A stretch of DNA of 64,000 nucleotides from Pseudomonas fluorescens (GTDB taxonomy: Bacteria > Pseudomonadota > Gammaproteobacteria > Pseudomonadales > Pseudomonadaceae), in NCBI RefSeq assembly GCF_002022275.1, contig NZ_MSDF01000020.1, forward strand, positions 51,628-115,627. Reading direction: 5' to 3'. Below are positions 42,325 through 50,307 of the stretch, one piece after another. The notes beneath the pieces are model-generated. The model did not search any database. It saw nothing but the letters and a program-made list of their open reading frames with translations, and was not told the DNA's origin. Position 1 is the stretch's first letter; each line of letters begins with the position of its first letter. Position numbers and translations under genes: made by a program.

Positions 42325-44343
42325 TCAGAAGGTGGTGCGTACACCGAACTGCACGCTTCTGCCCGGGGCCGGCGCAATATCGCGCAGGATCGAACTGGCA
42401 TACCGCACGGTCTGGTTCGTCAGGTTTTCACCGTTCACAAACGCCAGCCATTGGCTGCCGCCCATGTTGAAGTGGTAACCCATGCTCGCGCCCAGGGTGG
42501 TGTAGCCATCGGTGCCGCTTTCGTTGTCCGGCGCACGGCCCTGGCCAGCGGCGTGTTCCACATCGATACGCGCCTGCCAGCGGTCCAGTTCCCACAGCAA
42601 ACCACTGTTCAGGCGCAGTGGCGCAATACGCGGCAAGGCTTCGCCAGTGTCGAGGTTGGTGGCGCGGGTGTAATCGCCCGACAGCTCCAGAGCAAATTTG
42701 CCGTAGGCACTTTCGCCGAGCTTCCAGTGATCCTGGGCTTCAAAGCCTGCGAAACGTGCACGCACGCCGGAGTATTTGTATTCGGGGATGCCGCCTGCGT
42801 CGTCTTCACCTTCATCGTTCAGCGTGCGGCCCGTGCCGAGCAAGCCGATGTAGTTGGAGAAGCGGCTGTAGAACACGCCAAAGCTGCCTTTGTGGGTGCC
42901 ATTGTCAAAGCGCAGGGCCAGGTCGCTGGACACGGCTTTTTCTTTCTTCAAGTTGGCGTCGCCCAACTCGTAAGTGCCGGTGGCCACGTGGGCGCCGTTG
43001 GCGTACAGCTCGTAGAAGGTCGGTGCGCGTTCGGTGTAACCCAGGGTCGCGGCCAGCGACCAGACCGGCGTCAGGGTATAAACCGCGCCCGACGACAGGC
43101 TGCCCGCCGTAAAGTCATTGCTCTTGTCGGCAGCGGCAAAGCGCGCGTTGCCTTTGGCGTCCGGGTCGACGCTGGTGTGTTCCAGGCGCCCGCCGAGACT
43201 GAGTTTCAGGCGCTCGGTGGCCTGCATTTCTTCGAGGATAAACAGTGCGCCAGCGTTGGTGTCGGTCTGCGGCACGAAGGCTTCTTCGCCCAGGGCCGAG
43301 AACTCGTTGCGGGTCACTTGGGCGCCCACCACGCCGTTGAACGGGCCGAGCGGCTGGTGACGGGCTTCCACGCGTGCTTCATAACCCTTGTTCTTGAAGA
43401 TCGTGCCGGTTTCGCCGCCTTCGATTTCACGGTGTTCGTAGTCGGTGTAGCCCGCGTCAAGTTTGACCGAGGTAAACGGGCCTTGCAGGTTGCGGAACTC
43501 GGAGGCGAACGCGTAGTGATCCTGCTTCATGCGGATGCGCACGTCCTGCTCGGCGGGCGAGCCGTAGTTGCTGTCGTAGTTGCTGTAAGACAGCCCCGCA
43601 TAACCGTCGTCCCAGGTGTAGGAACCGCCCACCGCGCCGCCGTCCTGACGCCCGTCGCTGTTGCCCAGGCGGCCATTTTTGCCGGGGGCTTCATCGGTTT
43701 CCGGCGCGTGGCGGCTGCGGGCCTGGCCCGGGATTTTCAGGTCGTTGAATTCCCGCGCATTGGCGTCCAGGTGCAAGGCGAAAGTGCCGTTGCCGGCTTC
43801 CAGTTTGCCGGCGCTGCTGCGCGTGGTGTCGGCGCCGCCGTAGCGCAATTCACCGGCCCCGTGGATGCCTTCGATGGCTTCGGTGGGGATGCGGTTGTCG
43901 AAGGTGTTGACCACGCCGCCGATGGCGCTGCCCCCGTACAGCAACGCAGCCGGGCCGCGCACGATTTCAATGCGGTCGACGTTGATCGGGTCCAGCGGCA
44001 CGGCGTGGTCGTAGGACAGCGACGACGCATCCAGCGCGCCCACGCCGTTGCGCAGGATGCGGATACGGTCGCCATCCTGGCCACGGATGATCGGCCGGCT
44101 GGCGCCAGGGCCGAAGTAAGACGACGACACGCCGGGCTGCTTGTTCAGGGTTTCGCCGAGGCTGCCTTTTTGTTGCAGGGTCAGGTCATCGCCTTCCAGC
44201 ACGGTGGTGGGCGACGCCAACTGCTCGCTGCCCAGCGGGTTGCCGGTGATGACTTGGGGTTGCAGTTCAAGGGCATGGGCTTCGGAGCAGATCAACAGGG
44301 CGGCGGCAAGCGGGGTCAAGCGCCACAAAGAGGAGAGGGACAT
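42325..44343 (-). CDS. znuD: TonB-dependent zinc receptor, ZnuD type
   Basis: A 672-residue outer-membrane receptor. The signal peptide ends near residue 24 (SEAHA). The plug domain (about 40-150) has GETLNKQPGVSSSYFGPGAS and the RPIIRGQDGDRIRIL segment, and the 22-strand barrel ends in aromatic Phe. A His/Asp/Glu-rich loop (SRHAPETDEAPGKNG, near 225) is typical of ZnuD and may capture metal. The start at 44343 has AAGGAA six bases upstream. A Zur-like box lies 76 bp upstream, supporting zinc uptake over siderophore uptake. Confidence 0.88.
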   Translation of the reverse strand: MSLSSLWRLTPLAAALLICSEAHALELQPQVITGNPLGSEQLASPTTVLEGDDLTLQQKGSLGETLNKQPGVSSSYFGPGASRPIIRGQDGDRIRILRNGVGALDASSLSYDHAVPLDPINVDRIEIVRGPAALLYGGSAIGGVVNTFDNRIPTEAIEGIHGAGELRYGGADTTRSSAGKLEAGNGTFALHLDANAREFNDLKIPGQARSRHAPETDEAPGKNGRLGNSDGRQDGGAVGGSYTWDDGYAGLSYSNYDSNYGSPAEQDVRIRMKQDHYAFASEFRNLQGPFTSVKLDAGYTDYEHREIEGGETGTIFKNKGYEARVEARHQPLGPFNGVVGAQVTRNEFSALGEEAFVPQTDTNAGALFILEEMQATERLKLSLGGRLEHTSVDPDAKGNARFAAADKSNDFTAGSLSSGAVYTLTPVWSLAATLGYTERAPTFYELYANGAHVATGTYELGDANLKKEKAVSSDLALRFDNGTHKGSFGVFYSRFSNYIGLLGTGRTLNDEGEDDAGGIPEYKYSGVRARFAGFEAQDHWKLGESAYGKFALELSGDYTRATNLDTGEALPRIAPLRLNSGLLWELDRWQARIDVEHAAGQGRAPDNESGTDGYTTLGASMGYHFNMGGSQWLAFVNGENLTNQTVRYASSILRDIAPAPGRSVQFGVRTTF

Positions 44344-44418
44344 CGAACATTCCTTGGCAAAACGGCAGAAAAGAGGAGGCTGCAAACGGTATCGAATCAG
44401 TTACTTTTGATAAGTATC

Positions 44419-44431
44419 GTTACAATATAAC
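44419..44431. promoter_or_regulatory. Zur-like box upstream of the ZnuD-type receptor
   Basis: GTTACAATATAAC fits the GTTATA-N-TATAAC dyad bound by the zinc repressor Zur. A second, better copy precedes the L31 gene at 58011-58029. Confidence 0.7.
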
Positions 44432-44555
44432 ATCTCTTTTTTCGCTGAAAAGGGGAACTTTCTCTCAGGGTCTATATTCAATGCGGTGCTTCCACCGTCA
44501 GGCCCCGTCCGCTAAGGTGCGCGGCTGTGTTTCCTCTTTTTGCAAAAGGCCCGGC

Positions 44556-44789
44556 ATGACCGCGACAACAGACGACCCGCTCCACGGCGTGACCCTGCAA
44601 CACGTCCTCACCACTTTGGTTGAGCATTACGAATGGGCCGGCCTGGCCGAGCGCATTGATGTGCGCTGCTTCAAGAGCGACCCGAGCATCAAGTCGAGCC
44701 TCACGTTCCTGCGCAAAACCCCGTGGGCGCGGGAGAAGGTCGAAGGCTTGTACGTCAAGCTGATGCGCACCAAACGCCCGCTGGATTGA
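44556..44789 (+). CDS. VF530-family small DNA-binding protein
   Basis: A 77-residue protein with the family sequence DPLHGVTLQHVLTTLVEHYEW and RCFKSDPSIKSSLTFLRKTPWARE (split around residue 46). The VF530 fold is a SAP-like helical domain reported to bind DNA; its role is not established. The ATG at 44556 is used; the longer frame from 44481 would extend into the promoter region. The next gene starts 4 bp after its stop. Confidence 0.88.
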   Translation: MTATTDDPLHGVTLQHVLTTLVEHYEWAGLAERIDVRCFKSDPSIKSSLTFLRKTPWAREKVEGLYVKLMRTKRPLD

Positions 44790-44793
44790 ACCC

Positions 44794-45420
44794 GTGAAGC
44801 GCTTTGTCGCGACGGCGGCACTGGCCGGTTGGGTGGGGTTGGCGATTCAGCAATACCTGATTTTCGACTCGCGCCTGTCCACCGGCGCCAGCCTGTTGGG
44901 CGGGCTGATCAACTTTTTCAGTTTCTTCACCGTGCTGACCAACACCCTGGTGGTGGTGGTGCTGAGTTATGCGCTGGTGAAGCGGGATTCACCAGCGAAG
45001 CGCTTCTTTCTCGCGCCCGCCACCAGCAGTGGGATCGCCGCCAGCATCATTGTGGTGGGCCTCGCCTACAACCTGCTGCTGCGGCATTTGTGGACCCCGC
45101 AAGGCTTTCAATTTATCGCTGACGAACTGCTGCACGACGTGATGCCGCTGCTGTTCTGCGTGTACTGGTGGCGCTGTGTGCCCAAGGGCAGCTTGCGTCT
45201 CAAGCACGTGGGCGGCTGGGTGATTTACCCGCTGGTGTACTTCGCCTATGTGCTGCTGCGCGGGCATTTGCTCGGGCAGTATCAGTACCCGTTCATCGAT
45301 GTGGACACCCTCGGTTATCCACAGGTGTTTGTGAATGCCGGGGGGATTTTGGCGGGGTTTGTGGTGATTGCTTTGGCGGTGTTGGGGCTGGACAAGTTCT
45401 TGAAGACACCGTCGAACTAA
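44794..45420 (+). CDS. Pr6Pr-family membrane protein
   Basis: A 208-residue protein with six predicted membrane helices. Family features are the FFSFFTVLTNTLVVVVLS segment (41-58), the LRHLWTPQGFQFIADELLHDVMP stretch (with conserved H-D) and YPLVYFAYVLLRG. Function is unknown; the distant eukaryotic relatives are AIG1/ADTRP-type hydrolases. It starts at GTG 4 bp after the VF530 gene. The stop codon overlaps the palindrome that separates it from a convergent gene. Confidence 0.82.
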   Translation: MKRFVATAALAGWVGLAIQQYLIFDSRLSTGASLLGGLINFFSFFTVLTNTLVVVVLSYALVKRDSPAKRFFLAPATSSGIAASIIVVGLAYNLLLRHLWTPQGFQFIADELLHDVMPLLFCVYWWRCVPKGSLRLKHVGGWVIYPLVYFAYVLLRGHLLGQYQYPFIDVDTLGYPQVFVNAGGILAGFVVIALAVLGLDKFLKTPSN

Positions 45421-45450
45421 TGTGGGAGCAGGCAAGCCTGCTCCCACATT
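45419..45450. repeat. Short perfect REP palindrome, acting as bidirectional hairpin
   Basis: Two 15-bp arms (AATGTGGGAGCAGGC and complement) around AA form a near-continuous 32-bp palindrome. It overlaps the stop codon of the Pr6Pr gene and ends 7 bp before the stop of the convergent gene, so it probably terminates both transcripts. Confidence 0.85.
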
Positions 45451-45456
45451 GAAATA

Positions 45457-46224
45457 TCACTCTTCTTCGCTGCCTTCCGCGCGCCAGTAACCCACAGCCT
45501 TGAGGAATTCCTCATTGACCTTGTGCGTGTCCAGCAGCACACGCCGCACCTGGCGTGACAGCTTCGTTTCGGTAGCCACAAAGCTGTACAGCGAACCGCC
45601 CGGCAGCGTCAGTTTCTGCACGGTTTCAAGCAGGTCATCCTGGCCACGAATCACCCAAATCACTTCAACTTCAGCAGCGCTGTTCAGCGTCTGCTTTTCG
45701 CCGGCGTTGGCAATCTCAATCACCGCCAGCACCTTGCGCCCGGCGGGCAATTCATCCAGTCGGCGAGCGATGGCCGGCAGGGCGGTTTCGTCGCCGATCA
45801 ACAGGTAGCTGTCGAAGATATCCGGCACGATCATCGAGCCCCGTGGCCCGCCGATGTACAGGTGCTGGCCGACCTTCACCTGGTCGGCCCAAGTGGACGC
45901 CGGGCCATCGCCGTGCAGCACGAAATCGATGTCCAGCTCGCCAATGCTCAGGTCATAACGCCGTGGCGTGTAGTCGCGCATGGCCGGCTGTGGGCCGTCG
46001 CCCTTGATGTTGAAGGTGGGGCTTTCCAGCGCGGCCTGTTCGGCGGCGTTCTGCGGAAACAGCAGCTTGATATGGTCATCGGCGCCCAGGCTGATAAACC
46101 CCGCCAGCTCCGGGCCGCCCAGGGTAATGCGGCGCATGCGCGGGGTGATGTCGACCACCCGCAGCACTTCGAGGCGGCGTCGTTTGATTTCGTGGGTCAC
46201 GCGGTGAATGGCTTGCGTAGTCAT
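45457..46224 (-). CDS. Siderophore-interacting protein (YqjH-like ferric-siderophore reductase)
   Basis: A 255-residue FAD/NAD(P)H flavoprotein. The FAD-binding motif RDYTPRRYD is near 83-91, with YIGGPRGSMIV for the phosphate region, and the C-terminus ends GYWRAEGSEEE with the conserved YWR. It reduces ferric siderophores in the cytoplasm and releases iron. It overlaps the PadR-type gene upstream by 4 bp, matching the E. coli yqjI-yqjH pairing except that here the two genes run in the same direction. Confidence 0.9.
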   Translation of the reverse strand: MTTQAIHRVTHEIKRRRLEVLRVVDITPRMRRITLGGPELAGFISLGADDHIKLLFPQNAAEQAALESPTFNIKGDGPQPAMRDYTPRRYDLSIGELDIDFVLHGDGPASTWADQVKVGQHLYIGGPRGSMIVPDIFDSYLLIGDETALPAIARRLDELPAGRKVLAVIEIANAGEKQTLNSAAEVEVIWVIRGQDDLLETVQKLTLPGGSLYSFVATETKLSRQVRRVLLDTHKVNEEFLKAVGYWRAEGSEEE

Positions 46225-46742
46225 TGGTCTTTCCCGTCGGCGATGGATTGAGCGGTGCGATTGAGCAGCGCCGCGACACGAACGATTTCTTCCGGGCTCC
46301 AGCGCCCGTGGTGCGAATGCAAGGCATGGCGCAGGTTGTGCACTGCCTCGTGGATTTGTGGCGGGCGGTCCTGGCCGCGCAGCGAGCGTTTGCTGACGTC
46401 GATGCGCATGCGCACACCGTCCAGCGCAACAGCCTGCTCGTTTAAGAAGAGACGACCGGCGTCGGTGATTGTGTAGCGTTTTTTTCCGCCATCCGCGTCG
46501 CCCTGGATCAAATCGCTTTCTTCCAGAAAGGTCAGGGTCGGGTAGATCACGCCGGGGCTTGGGGTGTAGGCGCCGTCGAACAGGCTTTCGATCTGGCGGA
46601 TCAGGTCATAGCCGTGGCATGGCTGTTCGGCAATCAACGCCGGCAGCAGCAATTTCAAATCGCCGGGTGCAAATACCCGTGGGCCGCGACCGCGGCCGCC
46701 GCGCGGGTCAAAACCGTCGCGTTGGTGAGGATGGTCTCGCAT
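46221..46742 (-). CDS. PadR-family regulator, YqjI-like
   Basis: A 173-residue repressor. The first 25 residues are rich in His, Arg and Gly (MRDHPHQRDGF), resembling the metal-binding tail of YqjI. A PadR winged helix follows (LLLPALIAEQPCHGYDLI, then SPGVIYPTLTFLEESDLI). YqjI senses nickel and iron and controls the ferric reductase YqjH, encoded here by the overlapping gene. A 14-bp palindrome 34 bp upstream is the probable operator. Confidence 0.88.
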   Translation of the reverse strand: MRDHPHQRDGFDPRGGRGRGPRVFAPGDLKLLLPALIAEQPCHGYDLIRQIESLFDGAYTPSPGVIYPTLTFLEESDLIQGDADGGKKRYTITDAGRLFLNEQAVALDGVRMRIDVSKRSLRGQDRPPQIHEAVHNLRHALHSHHGRWSPEEIVRVAALLNRTAQSIADGKDQ

Positions 46743-46775
46743 GGTGGGAGCCTCTGTGTGTGTCTAGATATAACG

Positions 46776-46789
46776 TAAGATATATCTTA
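46776..46789. promoter_or_regulatory. Palindrome TAAGATATATCTTA, probable PadR operator
   Basis: A perfect 14-bp palindrome, with a further GATATA at 46767-46772, directly upstream of the PadR gene. AT-rich dyads of this type are typical PadR sites and suggest autoregulation of the pair. Confidence 0.6.
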
Positions 46790-46852
46790 TTGCCCGCGCA
46801 AGCGCTCCCGACAGACGGTTCGCTCGGCACTGCCCACACGTGGCTTACATCA

Positions 46853-49800
46853 TCAGGGGGTCGCTGGCAGGCACTGCGTAAGGCTGCCCGGTTGCAGGTA
46901 GGGCATCAAAATCGGCGCCATGCCCTTGAGCACCTGCACCGGCAATGCCGAGGTAAAGGTGAAATGCTCGGCGGATTGGCCGGGTACAAAGGCGGTGAGC
47001 GTGCCGAAGTGATGCTCGCCCAGATAGAACACAAACGTCGCGGTACGGTTGATGGATTTGGAGCTCAGAATTCGCCCGCCCGCGCCGATCGCTTCAATGC
47101 GGTTATCGCCGGTGCCGGTCTTGCCGCCCATGGCCAGCGGCGTGCCGTCGGCCAGTTTGAAACTGCCGGCCACGCGTTTTGCGGTACCCGCGTCCACGAC
47201 CTGGGAAAGCGCGCCGCGCAGTGCGCGAGCCACCTCCATGGGAATCACTTGTTTGCCCGGCGCCGGGTCATTGATCACGCGGGTTTCGTACGGTGTATCA
47301 GTGGCAAAGTGCAGGGTGTCGATGCGCAACACTTTGGGCCGCACGCCGTCATTGAGGATGATCCCCATCAATTCCGACAGGGCCGCGGGACGGTCCCCCG
47401 AACTGCCAATCGCCGTGGCGAGCGACGGCACCAGGTGGTCAAAGGGATAGCCCACAGCTTGCCAGCGCTGATGAATATCCAGGAACGCTTCGATCTCCAG
47501 CATGGTGCGGATGCGGCTGTCCCGCGCGCTTTGATGACGGCTTTTGAACAGCCAGCTGTAGACCTCCTGACGCTCGAACCGGCTGGCTGTCACTGCGTCG
47601 CTCAAGGTGGCGTCAGGGTGGTTGAGCAGGTAGCCGAGCAGCCATAAATCCAGCGGGTGGACTTTGGCGATATAGCCTTGGTCGGGCAGGTCATAGGTGC
47701 CGGGGCCGTAATCCTTGTAGAGTTTTTCCAGGCGTTCATCGGTCAGTTTTACCGTGGATTTGACGCCGGTCATGTGGGCGCGCACAAACAGGTTGAAGCT
47801 TTCCTGGCTGGCATTCGGCAGCAAATAGCGATGCACGGCGGCGAGGCGAATCGGCGTGGGGCGCAGGCTGTCGAGGAAGGTATCAAGGCGCGCCTGGGTG
47901 TCTTTCTTCTGGTACTTCCTCCAGAACTTGCGCAGGAAAGTGGTGCCTTCGCGGTCGGCAAAACCGGCGAGGTATTCCTGGCGGCGCGGGTCGTTGTCGT
48001 CCTTGAGCAATTGGGCGCTGTTGTTCTCGCCCGAATAGGTGACGTAGCGCACCACATCACGCATCAGGCGAATGAACGGCAGGTTGATCGACTCGCGCAA
48101 GGCGTCACGCAGGGTAGGGCTGCGGCCGTTGTCCTGGCTGCGAAAGTTGTGGAAATGGTGCAGGCCGCCGCCGGTGAAAAAGCTTTCGCCGGGGCTGGCG
48201 GAATAGGTGCGGTCGAGGGCGGCATCAAGCATCTTCGAAAGAGATTTGTCGGGCGTCTGGATCAGGTAATCAAGCGCCCAGCGGCTTAGGCGATCCTGAT
48301 CATCCACCGAAACTTTTTTCAACGCGGCGGGTGCCTCGGCGGCATATTTTTCGTGCAACTCGCTGATGATTTGCAGGTAGGTGGTGAGCACCCGCAGCTT
48401 GGCGGTGGAGCCCAGTTCCAGCTTGCTGCCTTCGTTGATATCGAAGGGCTGGTCAGTGTTGTCGGTCTGTACGCGCACCCGTGAGCCGTCCGGGGTCAGC
48501 TCAAACAGCGTGAAGCTGTAGCGCACTTGTGCGGTGCTGGCGGGGGTGAGCAGACGCTCGCCGAGCAGGCCGACCTGGCGTGCGTACTCGGGGTCGGCCA
48601 GGTGCTTGAGGTAGTCGCTGACCTGGCTCTGTAATTGGCCTTGCAAGGTGCTGGTTGCAGAGAGATCGAGGCGGTCGAGGTCGTACAGTGGGCGGTTGAG
48701 CAAGGTGGCCAAGCGACTGCGGGCCACGCTGATGCCTTTGTTGGTTTCAATCGGCTGTATCGTCGGTTGCTGCGCCCAATCGCGGTAAGTGACCTTGCTT
48801 GCCAGTGCGGCCTGTAACAGCGCCGGTTCGATCACGCCACTTTGCGCCAGCAGGCGCAGGTGGCTGTCAGTCAGGTCTGCCAGCTCATCGCGCCCTTTGG
48901 CCAGATAATGGGAAGGCCGACGCTGGGCGATGATCAGCGACAACACCTCGCGCAACGCCAAGCCTTGCTGGGCATTCACCGGGCCGGTCAGTGCCTTGTT
49001 GACCTGATTGAAATCGGCGCCGTACCACACGCGTAAACCCTCAGCCATGCCGTGCACTTCGCCGTGCCCGGGCACCGCCGACAGAGGCACGCTGTTGAGG
49101 TAATCACGCAGGATATTTTTGCGCGCCGGCAGGGTGTCCGGGCCATCGTGGTAAGCGCGCACGGCGGCGGAAAACATCTGGCGCAGTTTTTCGCTGCCCG
49201 ACACGGTCAGGCCATCGGGTGAGTGGCGGTATTTTTCCAGTTGGGTCGCCAGGGTGCTGCCGCCGGCGCTCTGGCCCGGCAAGTGCAACAGCTTGGCGAT
49301 TTGCGACCACGCCGCCTTGGCAAAACGCGGCCAGTCCACCGCAGGGTTGGCCTGGGGTTGGGCGGGGTCGAGCAGGTCACGGTTTTCGATGAACAACAGG
49401 CTGCCCACCACCAGCGGCGGAATCGCGGCAAAGCTTGAGTACAGCTGTTGCGGATAGTTGTACTGATACAGCGGCACGGCGCGGCAATCGGTGATCGACA
49501 GCCCCGCCTGGATTTTTTCGGAGTAGGGCACGAACAGGCCCTTGTTGGCGTAATCCATCAATGCGGGCGAGAACCGCACTTGCGCATCGATCACGTAACC
49601 TCGCTTGAGCAAACGCGGCAGGAAGGTGCCGAGGTCACTATAACCCAGGCGGCGGTCAAAGGGGCCTGCGCCGGGGTAGACCATGGCGTCACTGGCGCCG
49701 GGTTTGACCTGATAGGTGAGGTCGTGGGCCAGACGACTCAGTTCCTGGGCTTGCAGGCGCGAAGTACGCATCTCTTTGCTGGCCGCGAAACCGAGCGCGA

Positions 49801-49939
49801 TCAAGGCCATCAGCACGATCAGCCAGAACACTCTGAGCCAATAACGGGGCCTGGGTTTATTTTGGGGTAAAGGCGCTGGGTCCGAACTGCCTTGTAGTTT
49901 CGCAGCCTCTGTTGATTCGGTTTGCCACAGTGCGCCCAT
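46853..49939 (-). CDS. Large class A penicillin-binding protein-like transglycosylase/transpeptidase
   Basis: A 1028-residue membrane protein with a cytoplasmic Pro-rich N-terminus and one helix at about 34-53. A GT51 glycosyltransferase domain carries Glu185 in ENRDLL and GGSTLATQLEK (226-236). The transpeptidase has STAK (S511-K514), SIN in ESINLPF and KTGT (K940). It is longer than PBP1a/1b (about 750-850) and has divergent first-motif and inter-motif sequence. It may be a specialised peptidoglycan synthase. It stands alone with no operon partner. Confidence 0.82.
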   Translation of the reverse strand: MGALWQTESTEAAKLQGSSDPAPLPQNKPRPRYWLRVFWLIVLMALIALGFAASKEMRTSRLQAQELSRLAHDLTYQVKPGASDAMVYPGAGPFDRRLGYSDLGTFLPRLLKRGYVIDAQVRFSPALMDYANKGLFVPYSEKIQAGLSITDCRAVPLYQYNYPQQLYSSFAAIPPLVVGSLLFIENRDLLDPAQPQANPAVDWPRFAKAAWSQIAKLLHLPGQSAGGSTLATQLEKYRHSPDGLTVSGSEKLRQMFSAAVRAYHDGPDTLPARKNILRDYLNSVPLSAVPGHGEVHGMAEGLRVWYGADFNQVNKALTGPVNAQQGLALREVLSLIIAQRRPSHYLAKGRDELADLTDSHLRLLAQSGVIEPALLQAALASKVTYRDWAQQPTIQPIETNKGISVARSRLATLLNRPLYDLDRLDLSATSTLQGQLQSQVSDYLKHLADPEYARQVGLLGERLLTPASTAQVRYSFTLFELTPDGSRVRVQTDNTDQPFDINEGSKLELGSTAKLRVLTTYLQIISELHEKYAAEAPAALKKVSVDDQDRLSRWALDYLIQTPDKSLSKMLDAALDRTYSASPGESFFTGGGLHHFHNFRSQDNGRSPTLRDALRESINLPFIRLMRDVVRYVTYSGENNSAQLLKDDNDPRRQEYLAGFADREGTTFLRKFWRKYQKKDTQARLDTFLDSLRPTPIRLAAVHRYLLPNASQESFNLFVRAHMTGVKSTVKLTDERLEKLYKDYGPGTYDLPDQGYIAKVHPLDLWLLGYLLNHPDATLSDAVTASRFERQEVYSWLFKSRHQSARDSRIRTMLEIEAFLDIHQRWQAVGYPFDHLVPSLATAIGSSGDRPAALSELMGIILNDGVRPKVLRIDTLHFATDTPYETRVINDPAPGKQVIPMEVARALRGALSQVVDAGTAKRVAGSFKLADGTPLAMGGKTGTGDNRIEAIGAGGRILSSKSINRTATFVFYLGEHHFGTLTAFVPGQSAEHFTFTSALPVQVLKGMAPILMPYLQPGSLTQCLPATP

Positions 49940-50110
49940 AGTCGATTGATCCCTTCACGCAGATTGATCGGACTTGGTTCAAGCGTAGTCGCTGGGGGCG
50001 GGCCGCGAGGGAAATTGTGATCGACCCGTCAACTATGCCCGGCGGGCGCGCTGCGGCGTTTTGTCGCCCGGGGCAGGTAAAATGCTCCTGTAAAATGCCA
50101 GTTGTGCGGG

Positions 50111-50148
50111 GTCTTTCACTGAATTGCCTCGTTTTTATAGTGAAAGAC
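50111..50148. promoter_or_regulatory. Inverted repeat GTCTTTCACT-N18-AGTGAAAGAC
   Basis: Perfect 10-bp arms at 50111-50120 and 50139-50148 lie immediately upstream of a TATACT -10-like hexamer at 50165-50170. The right arm covers the -35 region, suggesting an operator for the permease gene. Confidence 0.55.
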
Positions 50149-50185
50149 TCTGACCTGAGCTTTTTATACTGCATGCCCCGCTGAT

Positions 50186-50275
50186 CTTGCCCGGCAAGAA
50201 GGGCCCGTCCATGAGGCGGCCCCGGTCTCGGCAAGGGCACAGGCTTACCGGCCTGCGCCCTGGAGACTCGGACGG
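50186..50275 (+). ncRNA. Structured 5' leader of the permease mRNA, class unknown
   Basis: Nested pairings stack in one long arm: CCGTCC/GGACGG (50205-50210 with 50270-50275), GTCTC/GAGAC (50225-50229 with 50263-50267), AGGGC/GCCCT (50234-50238 with 50257-50261) and CAGGC/GCCTG (50240-50244 with 50251-50255). A small hairpin CTTGC-CCG-GCAAG (50186-50198) precedes it. It ends 32 bp before the ATG. It may be a cis-regulatory RNA; I do not match it to a known riboswitch. Confidence 0.45.
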
Positions 50276-50307
50276 ACACTCCAATAACAAAATGAGGTTG
50301 TACCTTT

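Larger units (their letters stand above)
49940..50307. other. Divergent region and structured leader before the permease (368 bp)
   Basis: No gene was seen. It contains a direct repeat GTAAAATGC at 50077-50085 and 50090-50098, an operator-like inverted repeat (50111-50148), a -10-like TATACT (50165-50170) and a compact leader fold (50186-50275). Confidence 0.65.

Noticed and set aside
42178..44430. 750-codon open frame on the plus strand
   Set aside because: Antisense shadow of the ZnuD-type receptor gene that also reads through the palindromic repeat.
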